From: Cryptomeria japonica
Taxonomy: Eukaryota > Streptophyta > Pinopsida > Cupressales > Cupressaceae
Length of the DNA: 64,000 bases
Assembly: GCF_030272615.1 (NCBI RefSeq)
Contig: NC_081414.1
Coordinates: forward strand, 1,489,501 to 1,553,500
Direction of reading: 5' to 3'
Both the position numbers and the translations under genes were made by a program. The notes under the pieces are model-generated. The model worked only from the letters and a program-made list of their open reading frames with translations. It had not been told where the DNA came from and made no database searches. Below, piece after piece: positions 45,149 through 55,758 of this stretch (its first letter is position 1; each line of letters starts with the position of its first letter).

Positions 45149-46630
45149 GGGGTTATGAAAAGGCCCTGTTAAAATTGCCAAGGTATGCGTTAGATTATCT
45201 TGTTTTCTTAGAACTTTGTGGCCAGATGGCCTTTGTTAATATCAAATATGTGAATGTGAAAAAGAAGGGGTATTCTTTTCCCCTAGCCTTGTCTAATTAT
45301 TCTTGTTAAAACAATGAGTCTGCCAAGAGTACTGATAAATTGTTGGCCGAGTTTGGTTTTCATTACTTGCCTCTGAGACCCAATTTTGATAGCAAGGGTT
45401 TTGTTAGATACAATCTCTATGGAGAGAAACAATATCTTCATGTGCCACAATTGGAAGATTTTTGGGAAGATTGTTTGGACGAGAGAGAAGTCTGAAGGAG
45501 AAATTTGATGAGGTTGACCATAGATTAGGTTGTAGCCTTGGGGTTGCCTTTGCCAGTCCTAGAAAGCATGACTGATGATGGTTTAGACTTGATTGATGAA
45601 TCATATCAAGATGCCGCTGTTGCCCCACTTCCCCAAATCCAATGGTTAGATGAAGAGGAGAGGACATACACTAAGTTTAGGTCCTTAGATGTGCTAGAAA
45701 GAACAAGGAAGTGGTTGGAAACAAAAATGAGAATCCATGCTGGCTCTTCCTCACAAAAAGGCACATCTAGTGCAGAAAGGAGCTCTTCTCAGGGTTCCTA
45801 GATCATAAAAGCTTCATCTAATATAGGGGCAATTGATGCATGGCTGAGCAAAGTTGTTCAGAATGGCATGGTTTTTATTGAAAATGGTTTATGGGCTTGC
45901 ACCTTGCTCATAGAAAAGCTGAACACCCTCTGTGTTGATTTGAAGAGTGTGAAAAGGGAAAGAGGAAGCTAGGCAACAATTTTTAAAGAGTTAGAAGAAA
46001 TCGCAAAGATGCCTATCACTTTTGATAACCGAGCAAATTATCAGTAATCTTGCGGAAAACAATTCTGCAAACTGGAAGGAAATGTTGGATTGGAAGCTGA
46101 ATGTGCTCGAAGATTTGGAAGGAAAAATTATTAAAGCTATCACCCAACATTCAAAGTAGCTTAAAGATTTGAGGAGTGATTTCTTCACATTAGGGGTAAA
46201 CATTTTCAGAGAGGACGGGGAGGAATTACTGGAAATTAACACTGTGAAGAGGGATTTCTGAAAAAGAATTGATGAAGAGTTTTTAGTGGTGAATGTAGGA
46301 TGTGGCCTTGGAATGGTTAAAGGATGCAATGCTTTTTCTCAATATCGTCAGAGATAGTGCCAAGGATATACTAGGGAAAATAGTGGAAGCAGATCAAGAT
46401 ATCAACAGGCGAAGAGTCAGAGTCGACATTATTGGTACTCCAAATGTGGACACGTTATCCCCAATCATCCTATGATTTAGGGCCAACAAAAAGAAGGTGA
46501 AGAATCAAGCGACACAGGCAGATCAAGTGGCACAAGAAGCTCAAGAGTTGCTAGCAGATGTGGAGAGAGAAGAGGGGTCATCAACAAGAGACAAGGTGGA
46601 AGAAGTTGGCGTTACTCTCTTAGTTTAATT
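45149..46630 (+). pseudogene. Older retroelement ORF, part 2
   Basis: The frame continues the ORF interrupted at 33397: YEKALLKLPRYALDYLVFLE, then KKGYSFPLALSNYSC, HYLPLRPNFDSKGFVRYNLY and LPLPVLESMTDDGLDLIDES. A Ser-rich patch (SSSQKGTSSAERSSSQGS) ends at a TAG near 45799, and a decayed C-terminal part follows. The end near 46500-46626 reads KNQATQADQVAQEAQELLAD and stops at TTAGTTTAA. Stops and frame changes are numerous. It is probably the extra ORF of an older gypsy element. Host-gene origin is not excluded. Confidence 0.55.
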
Positions 46631-46639
46631 TCCTTTATG

Positions 46640-47440
46640 CTTTAATAAGTTATGCATCTCAAACTATTGGCTTTGGGGAGCCGTTTATTTTAAATCTTGT
46701 TTTAAAGACTTGGTTTTTAAATCGGCTGTTTTGTTGAGTTTGTTATGGTTTTAAACGATTATGCTAAATTTGGCTATAAATGTTAGAAGCCAACATGTGT
46801 ATAGGATCTTTTGGCAAACTTTGTGTTGTTAGAAGTAGATATTTTGTTTTGTTTTTTTCAGTTACTTGGATATGCTTCAATGAAAACTATTCAAATGGTT
46901 TCCTAAGATCAAAGACTTTGTGCTATGGTGTATGGATGTCATTCTTCTTATGTTGAATGCATAGCTATTTTGGTATTTTTGCTGTTGTGTATCTAAGTGA
47001 TTGAAATCTATTCGTTAGCCCATTGTTGTGAAATATCTAGCTTTGTATAGATGTTGATAGCAGTGGTTGTTTTAATTATGAAGATGTTAGATTTGCTCTT
47101 CTAATCCCCATCATCCTTTGAGATGAGAGTGAGAATTGATTGGAAGATTTAGTTTTCTTTATTATTATTTTGAAATTTTGAAGCATTAGTGATCCTTTAA
47201 AACTTTCTGGTTAAAAGTTACACCTTTCAACTGCTTTCTGGTTAAAATGACACTTGGATTTAATTCATTGTCTATCAATAGAAGATAGCTGCACCTTGTA
47301 AAATAAGCAAAGAGTAGATACACAAGGTTATCATACCTATCTCAACCGTCTGTTCAAATTGTTACTTGTGTGGGCGTTAAAATATAGAGTTAGGTAGTAA
47401 AATTTGTCAACGAACAATATTGATGGTGGTAGGACAAAGA
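46640..47440. other. No gene seen
   Basis: T-rich sequence following the decayed ORF. It may be its 3' untranslated or LTR sequence. No repeat partner or TSD was identified. Confidence 0.35.
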
Positions 47441-49024
47441 ACGTTTGGAAAGAGTTAGTGGTGAGTGCACTGAAATGTAGGAAGTGCAGCAAGAGCAACA
47501 CTAGATACAACCTCTATGTTGGGCATATTCAATGGTTTAGAGAAGGGACAAGTATCAGGAAGATCTAAAATGAGGAGAGGTTCCATTGAAGGAGCTCGTA
47601 ATGCTTGCACCCTTTTGAGGTGAGGTTCATTAGGATTCTAATGTAGAATGAAAGGTGCTATAGGAGCAATATTAAGCGGTGGATATGGAGAAGGAGGTGA
47701 CATGACAAGATCTGGAGGTGGTCGTGTTAGAGGAGGATGCGTAGTGGTGGGCATGTCCATAGTAACTTGTTATTCGGGCAATGCACATCGACAATGCTTG
47801 CGTTCATGTGCAAGCTGGTTCTATCGATGATGGGGTCCAAGCACAGTTGTATAAGGGGGAGCATGATCACTCTATTCTGCTTGTAGGGCTATCTTCACTT
47901 CTGAAATTGAAGGAAGAACAATCTCCATAGGCAAAGGTTGAGGAACTTGGTGTTCATGTAATTTAACCTTCATCATGGGTGCCTTTCCTCTTTCTGTCAC
48001 AGGGGTAGTTGGAGGTATTGGAGGTACCACTAGAAGAAAAGGTTTAGGTGCATGAGAGAATTTTTGTTTAGTGGATTGCTTTCCTTTTCCTACTGAAGGG
48101 GTAGGTCTAGGAACAACAAGGGCCTTTGGAGGCTAGAAAACCTGTGGAGAAGATCTCAATAGCATGGGTGCCTTTCCTTTGTCTATTGTGTTGACATGAG
48201 GAACAAACGACACCACTGAAGGTCAGTAGACCTTAGGGGGAATGAGAGGTCTAAGCATTCTTATCCTTAGCCACCAAGGGGGTAGGTATGGGGATAGAGG
48301 GATGCTGTTGGTATTAGTTAGGCAAAGGGGAACTGACCACAAGGGAAGAAGATGAAGGAGCTGAGGAAGACCTTGAACGACTTGCATTGAATTTAGAATG
48401 GATTTAAATAGTAAATCTTTGCAAGGGTCTAAGAAGCGTGAGCCCAAAGTAGTCTAAAGAGAAGCCCTCATGAGAGACGAGTAGTTTATATACAGTGTGT
48501 TAGATGGTGTGCAACATGCCTTCGTGGGGAAACTTTAAACACTGACGAACCATTAAAGCAATTGCGTTCATGGAAGTTAGCCATGGAATGCCTAAATTTG
48601 CTTTAAACAAGTTAGATTCAGAAATGACAAAAAATATGGTTTCTACACACTTGGGTCTAACCTGGATTGTCAAAATGGTGGGACCCATAGTTGGAAGAGG
48701 TAGACCATCATGTGTATGAATGGTTATCTACGAGTCATAGTACTTATCTTTATGAAAACCATTGATAAAGATGATTTCGTCTGTTATGACATTAACCCTA
48801 CTAGTGGGGTAAATGAGGACACTATTAATGTTTTTCTTGTTGAAACAAGTAGGTATATAGAGAGGGCCATTCTCTATACCAATGGTTAGATCATTAGGAG
48901 AGAGCAATATCATAGGTGTGGTAATGTTGTGCACCTGAGATGATTGAGGGCGAGCATCCACCATGTTTATCATATCATTGAATGGAATAGGAGATTTATA
49001 GTCAGAAGTAGAATTATCAACCAA
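47440..49024 (-). pseudogene. Gypsy polyprotein remnant with protease C-terminal half
   Basis: On the minus strand, 49024-48728 has GPLYIPTCFNKKNINSVLIY and SRVNVITDEIIFINGF, where the usual protease DxGA region is no longer visible. 48688-48500 reads ILTIQVRPKCVETIFFVI, ANLGIPWLTSMNAIA and QCLKFPHEGMLHTI, matching the C-terminal half of plant gypsy proteases (LGxPWL...CLKFP). Below that, to about 47440, a Pro/Ser-rich linker is broken by many stops. RT is absent, so the remnant is truncated. It belongs to a different family from the other gypsy copies here. Confidence 0.6.
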
Positions 49025-51393
49025 ATTAAATTAGTTGAATGCAATGGTAAAGGTTTTGTGTAAATTTGTAAGTATTGGTTTGGCTTTGCTATCAACTTAT
49101 TCAAATTGTCTTTTTAGTCATGTATCTGTATTGCAAATATGGATAGTTTATAGCAGATTGATGGATTCAAGTTTTAACAGGCTTTTATGAAAGATATTGT
49201 ATAATTTAATGATAGAGAACAAACAGCTCTTGCATCACTCAAATATAACTCAGTCCCATGTGTATTGCGGCAGTTACAATGATTAAACATTCAAACACAG
49301 ATTTCAGAAATTTTCAAGTATTGCTGACACTCTATAGAATTCTGTTCAGCTGCTGAAGAATTTACAATATTTGAGAGTATTGATCAGCTATTATGCTTCA
49401 TAAATGTGAATCAGTAATGTCAGTGCTGTGCTCAGAATTGCAGGGCCCAAGCGGCTTGATAACCGCAGAACCTAAATCTCTTTCATACTCCAAATAATGC
49501 TATGGTAGCACTCAGAAATACATATTAGCATAAGATAGTTGCTTCTTCATACATAATGCAGCAATAACCATGAACCGTGTTACACTTGAACAATACAACA
49601 CCCTCCAGCGTTCTGGAATGAGAGTGTACAGTACAACAGCAGTCCCTTGGCAGGAAGTCCACAAATATCAGTCTGCAATTAACTGTTGTAGCTCTCAGAA
49701 TTGCATAGGAATAACCTTGATATTTCCTTTGTTTGATGCCTCCAATAAGAGTAGTATAAACTGAGTCCTTTCACCAAGCTGTAGTACCAAAATTGGATAT
49801 CCATCCTAGTCCTTCAATGAACTGCAGATTCGAATATATTTCCTGCAAATAACTTCCCCCACATAGGCCAAATGGAACAGAGGGAAACTTCTTTACTGCT
49901 GTGAAGCTTCACTTTCTTATCTATTCCTCAGAACAAACTCTCCATGTAAAACATATACTAGATAAAGTGGCCAACAATTCATAGTGCATCTGAGGTATAA
50001 TGTACATATATGTCAAACTGAGCACAGAGCAGCAATCTGAGATTATCAAGACTCATGTCTGGGCTTTAGGCTTGAAACATTATCAGCTACAGCAACCAAG
50101 GTGTCCCTCTTAGGGCCGTGTTGGTACCAGAAGGGTCACGACCCAAGGACAGGAGCTCACGCAACCAAGAAATGACAGGACAAGAATCTCTGTGCTCCCA
50201 CGAGACCCTGCTATTTCTTCTTGCCAAGACTTGACCCCACAGTAATGTCCACTCGTGCCAAGGAAATATTCATGCCAGAGATCATGTCATGGGCCGAAAT
50301 TCTCCCTGTGACATGGGCCATGACCAGTTCATACCAATAATTCACGCCCAGCAGGTGTTAAGTCCACGGAGGGCAAAGGAGAGGTGAATTGGCTCCACCA
50401 AAAGTTTCCGATGCAGCTCCAACCTTTCCTTTTGTGACCAGCAATATTTCCCACGACCTCCAAATTCCTGCTATTAAGCTTCAGCAAATGGCAGAAGAGC
50501 CCATATGGCAAGAGATCCTCCAATCGTTCCAACCTTTTGCTTAGCAATAAATATTTATTTAGCACAATACTCATTAGACTATAGACAGCTTCAAAAATCA
50601 ACTTTAGAGTCATCACACCAATAGGAAATAGAATGAAATAATATTTTATCACCGATGGCCTTCAATTCCACGATTTAATTAAACCTCCAGCTCCAAAATA
50701 AATCATCCAATCTTAACATCAAAACAATTATCTTATTTCATGCCAAGACAAGATATAACCACAGCAATAAAAGAATTAATGAAGTGGCTAAGTAAATACC
50801 AAACACCACGCCCATGTAATTCACATTAATCTATTATTTAATCTTCAGCTCTGGAAATAATTATAAATCATTTCAAATATCCATTTCTTTATTTCCGAAT
50901 CAAACCCCAAACTTCTGCAAATTTGTCCCCACTGGAGACTTTCAAATTTGAAATACTCTGTAACTGCAGAGTGAGATGCTTGGATGATATCTCAAACCTG
51001 AATTGGGTATTTGTCCAATTCCAAAGAAATCCTAAGGTTTTTTGTCCTTAGGTTTCTGAACAGAAAGCCAGATGCTCTCAAGCTCACCAAGAGAAATACG
51101 TAACCAAGCCTATTACAAAAGAGGCTTAAATCCTTCTTTTATAGCCACTGGAGTCAATCTTTGACCTTCTGTTTCCTTGTCTCTTGAATTACCTCTTTTA
51201 ATTTTAAATTTGATTTGAGGAATACAAATTAATAAGGTTACTTTATTCAAATTGGCCCACTTCACTTTTTAATTAATTAATATTACTCATATTATTTGCA
51301 TTCCTGGAGTAATACTAATTATTAATTCCCTTTATTTTATTTAGCTTTGGGAATTAAAAGACTAATGGCCCATTATAGACGACTTGGGATGAA
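49025..51393. other. Repeat-like block, no gene
   Basis: About 2.4 kb without a supported ORF. Because GGGGACATTACA closes it at 51405, part may be a minus-oriented LTR of the TGTAATGTCCCC family. The opposite end was not located. The region 50100-50330 is richer in G+C. Confidence 0.35.
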
Positions 51394-51405
51394 GGGGACA
51401 TTACA
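51394..51405 (-). repeat. LTR terminus, TGTAATGTCCCC family
   Basis: GGGGACATTACA on the plus strand is the exact reverse complement of the start of the solo LTR at 35495. The LTR would extend toward lower coordinates. Confidence 0.55.
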
Positions 51406-52143
51406 ATTTGATATTGTAGCATCAGAATTGTATATCCTTGACAATTTCATGCTAGGTTTAGCACTTGTCTCCACTGTTGTGATTGAATTTGTCTGATTGT
51501 GCTTGCATTGGGGCCAAAATTGCAATGTGGATCACCTGAGCTTGTGCCTCGACCTTTGTGTAGCCTAATTTGGCTTGATTGAAGGGTTATAGACATATCA
51601 AAACAAAAAATCTGAAGATCAACATCAAGCATATTCAAACAACATTCTTGTGTGGACATCATGTTGCTTTAAAGACTTGCAAAATCTACATCACCTTCAT
51701 CATAAGATCCAAGCTAGGGTTTTGTGTATGAGGTAATCATTGTCATTTTGTTTCAGTTATTTGGCTTTGCGCCCATGTAGGCATGCACTCTTTATCAATC
51801 ATTATTGCTGTTGTGGAGTTGGCAACACGATGGGGGGATGAGGTTTCAAGAGGACATTCTTTTTTTGTCAATTTTGGGGACGGCAAGGGGACGGCTATAT
51901 AAAATATAGGAAAAATTCAAAATATATAGGGAAATTTTAAATGTTGATATGAAAACATGGATATAGCATGCATATGAAAACATTATAGAACCTTAAGTTT
52001 TAACATACAACATTTGTGTTCAAAATTCATTGTCGATACACAATAATACAATATGCATTCATTATTCATAAATTAGAATTCATTCTCAATATGCATGTGA
52101 TATTAAAAAACTAATATACAAAATGCCCAAAGGCTACACTGCT
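51406..52143. other. No gene seen
   Basis: AT-rich spacer. A GGGGACGG phrase near 51870-51895 resembles the G-rich block at 52974. Confidence 0.35.
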
Positions 52144-52476
52144 GCCATATAGTTTCATTTTCAAAATATGAAAAAACAAAGTATAAACATAAGATTTTGA
52201 AATCATGGCAAATGCAAGGATTTCAGCAAAATCAGTCTCCAAAATCATGGCCTTGCCATATAGTTTCATTTTCAAAATATGAAAAAACAAAGTATAAACA
52301 TAAGATTTTGAAATCATGGCAAATGCAAGGATTTCAGCAAAATCAGTCTCCAAAATCATGGCCTTGCCATATAGTTTCATTTTCAAAATATGAAAAAACA
52401 AAGTATAAACATAAGATTTTGAAATCATGGCAAATGCAAGGATTTCAGCAAAATCAGTCTCCAAAATCATGGCCTT
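52144..52476. repeat. Three identical 111-bp tandem repeats
   Basis: Units start at 52144, 52255 and 52366 with GCCATATAGTTTCATTTTC. By eye all three are identical over 111 bases. Because 111 is a multiple of three and the unit lacks stops in one frame on each strand, ORFs of about 130 and 102 codons appear on both strands; I treat them as artefacts. The flank GCTGCCATGAAGTTTCCACT after the array is a diverged start of a fourth unit. Confidence 0.92.
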
Positions 52477-52973
52477 GCAAGGCTGCCATGAAGTTTCCAC
52501 TTTAACATTTAGGATGTAAGTGTTGTAAAGGAGTGCAGAATATTAGTATTCGTAGAGATTATAGGTTGAAGTACTTCAACTTTAAATCTGAATAAACACC
52601 TTTGACTGTAAGCGTTTCCTGTATCAACAATATTTATTGCTGAAGAAGCAATATAGCAAAATTACCTGATCAAAATTACCTCCCAAAAATTTATTAAATG
52701 TCTGATTTGTAAATATATTATATAATGCAACATGCCTTCCAAAATCTGGGCAACCAATAGATTGGAATATGTAATAACTTATTTATTGAAACAAACTGAA
52801 CAAAAATGGCAACCATCAATATTTCACTATCAAAAATACAGTAAAATCTCCCATCCCGGAAATGTACTATTGTTGAGGTGTGGGGACCACAAAAAATAAA
52901 AAAAGACAAAAAGAGAAAAAAGTATTTTTTTTAAGCATTTGAGTCTTTTTTTATTTTTAAATGTGTTGGGAAA

Positions 52974-53175
52974 AGGGGGACGGTTGGCCATCCTTGGGAC
53001 GGTTAGGGGACATCAAGGGTGTCACCAATCGTCTAGGGGACGGGGGGACGACCCCTTTGAGAATCACTACCGTCCCCAAGTTTCCGGGACGTTTCCCACA
53101 GATTTTGCAATTGTGGGGATGGGGTGGTGGGTGAGGTGGTGGGGGGGTGGTGGTGAAACGTCATGGGGACGGGGG
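52974..53175 (+). repeat. G-rich block (GGGGACGG repeats)
   Basis: Many runs of three to seven G, such as GGGGGGACGACCCC and GGTGGTGGGGGGGTGG, with repeated GGGGACGG or GGGACGG. It is able in principle to form G-quadruplexes. No coding evidence. Confidence 0.6.
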
Positions 53176-53569
53176 ATTTTAGCCTAGGGACGCATCCCTG
53201 GGTAACGTTGGGTTGGACGTGGGCAAGCCCCTATACAACACAACCATTTTTCTCCTCTTTTCGTGTGTGCAGGTTCAAATCTGAGGATTAACCAAGATCA
53301 GAAGATATAGATAGCTTGTATAAACTAATAAGACAGTGTTCGTCATTTGAAGTTCGAGGCAAAACCACAGGACTTGGATGCCCAATGCACCTATCTTGCC
53401 ATTTTTGACTAAGATTTGCATGGTGGCAGCCCAGAAATCTCTTGAGATCAATCCTATCACTGCCTTCTACATCAGAATACTTATCACTGCCTTGTGCATT
53501 AGAGTACTTCGGGACTCAGGCGCCGAGCACCCTTGCCCTGCCTAGTTTGCCTCTACTTTCTGTCACAGG

Positions 53570-54436
53570 CTAAGTCACCGCATTCGAATTTGAATTCAAG
53601 TTCGGCAATCATAAAATTCGGATGAAGTTCGGCAAGGGCAAAAAATTTGGAAAAAAATTCATCATTAAATTCGCCTATATAAGTTTTTTTTTTTTAAATA
53701 TATAAAAAATAAATTCCTTAAATTATCAATAACTGAAATTTTTAAATAGATTCGAAATACTATATTAAAATAAAGTAAATTTGAAATGAAATCATCAAAT
53801 TTATTATGTATTAAAATTACATAATATTATATTAAATTTAAAATTAATATAAATATTTTAATGTTAATTAAAGTATTAAAAATAAATCTATATTATAAAT
53901 TTATAATACATTATAATATATTTTAAAAACTCCTCTTCATATTTCATAATTTATAAAACATTATCTTTATATATTACTAAATTAAAAATACATTATTTAA
54001 TTATTATAATTTTAATACATTCTTTATACATTAAATGGTCAAAGTGGCTGAATGGGGGGCTCACCACGACTATTGTATATCGGGCCTTTAATCATTATTA
54101 CTATACATTATCATTATATTTAATATGTATAGTAAATTCCGATAAACTCCTCTTCGAAAGTCTTTTTCCGCAGCGGATTGATGGCATGAGAGCAATATTA
54201 ATCAAATCGATGGTTCCAACGTAGCTGAAGGAGAATACACTTGTTCATTCTGCCTGAGATTCGTGCCTATTCCTCCTGAATGTGAATGTGTATCTGACGG
54301 CAGAATTTATTTCAGTTTTAAAAGCCCTAGTTTTGGTACGAATTATGGGTCGAATTTGAACGAATTTTTAATGTTTTATTGAAATTCGCCAAATTTCTAA
54401 TTTCATGTATGAAATTCGGCGAATGCGGTGACTTAG
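53570..54436. mobile_element. hAT-like non-autonomous DNA transposon (867 bp)
   Basis: The 17-bp perfect terminal inverted repeat CTAAGTCACCGCATTCG opens at 53570 and its reverse complement closes at 54436. A perfect 8-bp target-site duplication GTCACAGG flanks it (53562-53569 and 54437-54444). An 8-bp TSD points to the hAT superfamily. Both ends also carry subterminal AATTCGG and TTCGGCAA motifs, as transposase-binding arrays do. The interior is very AT-rich and has no transposase ORF. Confidence 0.88.
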
Positions 54437-54444
54437 GTCACAGG

Positions 54445-55414
54445 TGCCCCTCTGTGTCTCTTTTCCAGATCTGTACTTCTGTTCTACATTTTTGTCTTCT
54501 ATTTCATGTTTTTTGTTAGTTTATAATATCAGATAAAATTTAAAACAATCTCCCTCAAAACAATTTTGATTTTTATTAAAGAAAATTACAGTTTAATTCT
54601 ATAATATAGTTTTATTCAACAGAATTCAAAGTTAAATATCTTAACAATTGTATTAGTCTCACAATTTTTAATATCCTAATAAAGTACTCACTTTTAGGAT
54701 TAGTTCATATTTGCCTTCTTTACACTAGTTTATTACATATCAATCCCTAATCTCAAGCCCCCATAAAACAGATTCCCCCATAAAATAGATTAGGTGTGTA
54801 TCCAGGCCTATTTGACTCTCCATTGTGGATTGAAGTCAAACCCATTCACAGCTATTCTAGTGAAATGATAGTGAAAAGTAGATTGATTCTAGGTTGATGC
54901 ACATGTTAGCCTAGGATCCCATTGTACACTTTTTCAGATATTACCATTTTATGAATAGTGTCAATGATGGGCATTGCTTATGTAAGAATGTTGTTGGCTA
55001 GAAAAGTTTGAAAATGATGTAAATTTTATCTAATGATTCAATTTGTGAGAGGAATTTTTAAAGCAGGCTCCTGATCAAATCTGTCATTCACAGGAGATGT
55101 GTGAGATTGGGAAGTAGGATCAATGGTAATAGGAGGAGGGGATAGGGGTGTTCTTGTAGTAAATTGTTCTTTTGAGAAATCTGAAGCAGTTCGGATAGGT
55201 GTTGTGAAGGGTCTAGAATGTGATATTATATGTTTGGAGGCTTCTTCTAACTACTTCACCTGAATGAAGAGATTGGGTCATAAAGCTCATAAGATAATTT
55301 ACAACACACAATCTATATGTTGTTCAGATAATGGGAGAAAAAGACTCTTTTGGACGTTTTCAAGTTTTTGTTTAAAATGGAAAGGTTTATGTTGAAGAAT
55401 ATTGGGTTCACCAA
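54445..55414. other. No gene seen
   Basis: About 970 bases of AT-rich spacer between the hAT element and the TRIM. No repeats or coding evidence that I can support. Confidence 0.4.
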
Positions 55415-55419
55415 AATGC

Positions 55420-55554
55420 TGTTGAGACATGGACCAGCTAGGACTCAAACCTAGGACCTTCCATACGCTGCTGGAGTGCTCTATCACTGAGCTACTGGCC
55501 CCTCTTGGACCAGTCCATCGTCAGTCCGGGTGTGGCTTATTTCCAACACCAACA
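55420..55554 (-). repeat. TRIM 3' LTR
   Basis: 135 bases, the downstream LTR in element orientation. The B box carries one C-to-T-type change (GGTTTGAGTCC) and the A box one G-to-A change (AGTGATAG). Confidence 0.88.
55441..55500 (-). ncRNA. tRNA-like sequence in TRIM 3' LTR
   Basis: Minus strand: A-box region at 55478-55494 (TAGCTCAGTGATAGAGC) and B-box region at 55441-55451. A T-arm stem CTAGG/CCTAG and a D-arm GCTC/GAGC are visible. The acceptor stem does not pair well, so it is tRNA-derived, not a functional tRNA. Confidence 0.65.
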
Positions 55555-55563
55555 CCCCCTCTC
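55555..55563 (-). other. TRIM polypurine tract
   Basis: Minus strand GAGAGGGGG lies directly before the 3' LTR start. Confidence 0.75.
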
Positions 55564-55604
55564 AAGCCACAGCTCTCGTGTGCTTGGGGCTTCTAGCGTG
55601 GACC

Positions 55605-55618
55605 TGGCTCTGATACCA
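55605..55618 (-). other. TRIM primer binding site (initiator tRNA-Met)
   Basis: Minus strand TGGTATCAGAGCCA abuts the 5' LTR end, matching the standard plant tRNA-Met primer site over 14 bases. Confidence 0.9.
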
Positions 55619-55753
55619 TGTTGAGACATGGACCAGCTAGGACTCGAACTTAGGACCTTCCATACGCTGTTGGAGTGCTCTACCACTGAGCTACTGGCTC
55701 CTCTTGGACCAGTCCATCGTCGGTCCGGGTGTGGCTTATTTCCAACACCAACA
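55619..55753 (-). repeat. TRIM 5' LTR
   Basis: 135 bases, same ends and same length as the other LTR. Its A box is intact (TAGCTCAGTGGTAGAGC) and the B box has one change at its first base (AGTTCGAGTCC). Confidence 0.88.
55640..55699 (-). ncRNA. tRNA-like sequence in TRIM 5' LTR (Pol III A and B boxes)
   Basis: A-box region at 55677-55693 fits TRGCNNAGYNGG; B-box region at 55640-55650 fits GGTTCGANTCC except for one base. Box spacing is within the tRNA range. It could drive Pol III transcription through the LTR. No anticodon is assigned with confidence. Confidence 0.7.
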
Positions 55754-55758
55754 AATGC

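Larger units (their letters stand above)
55420..55753 (-). mobile_element. TRIM retrotransposon with tRNA-like LTRs (334 bp)
   Basis: A complete miniature LTR retrotransposon on the minus strand. Two 135-bp LTRs (55420-55554 and 55619-55753) differ at six positions, all transitions. They flank a 64-bp interior holding only a Met-tRNA primer site (55605-55618) and a polypurine tract (55555-55563). A perfect TSD AATGC lies at 55415-55419 and 55754-55758. Each LTR has TGTTGG...CAACA ends and carries a tRNA-like stretch with recognisable A and B boxes. There is no coding capacity, so it depends on copia-type proteins in trans. Cassandra elements carry a 5S RNA promoter in their LTRs; a tRNA-type promoter would be the parallel design. 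Confidence 0.92.

Noticed and set aside
50236-50252. Other end of the minus-oriented LTR at 51405
   Set aside because: CAGTAATGTCCAC resembles the family start but is in the wrong orientation for an LTR end and lacks a TSD.
52111-52505. Long ORFs on both strands coding for a repeated protein
   Set aside because: They come from a stop-free 111-bp tandem repeat and have no domain or start context.
55441-55699. Two tRNA genes on the minus strand
   Set aside because: A and B boxes are good, but both copies lie at identical positions in 135-bp direct repeats with primer site, polypurine tract and TSD, and the acceptor stem does not pair. They are parts of TRIM LTRs.
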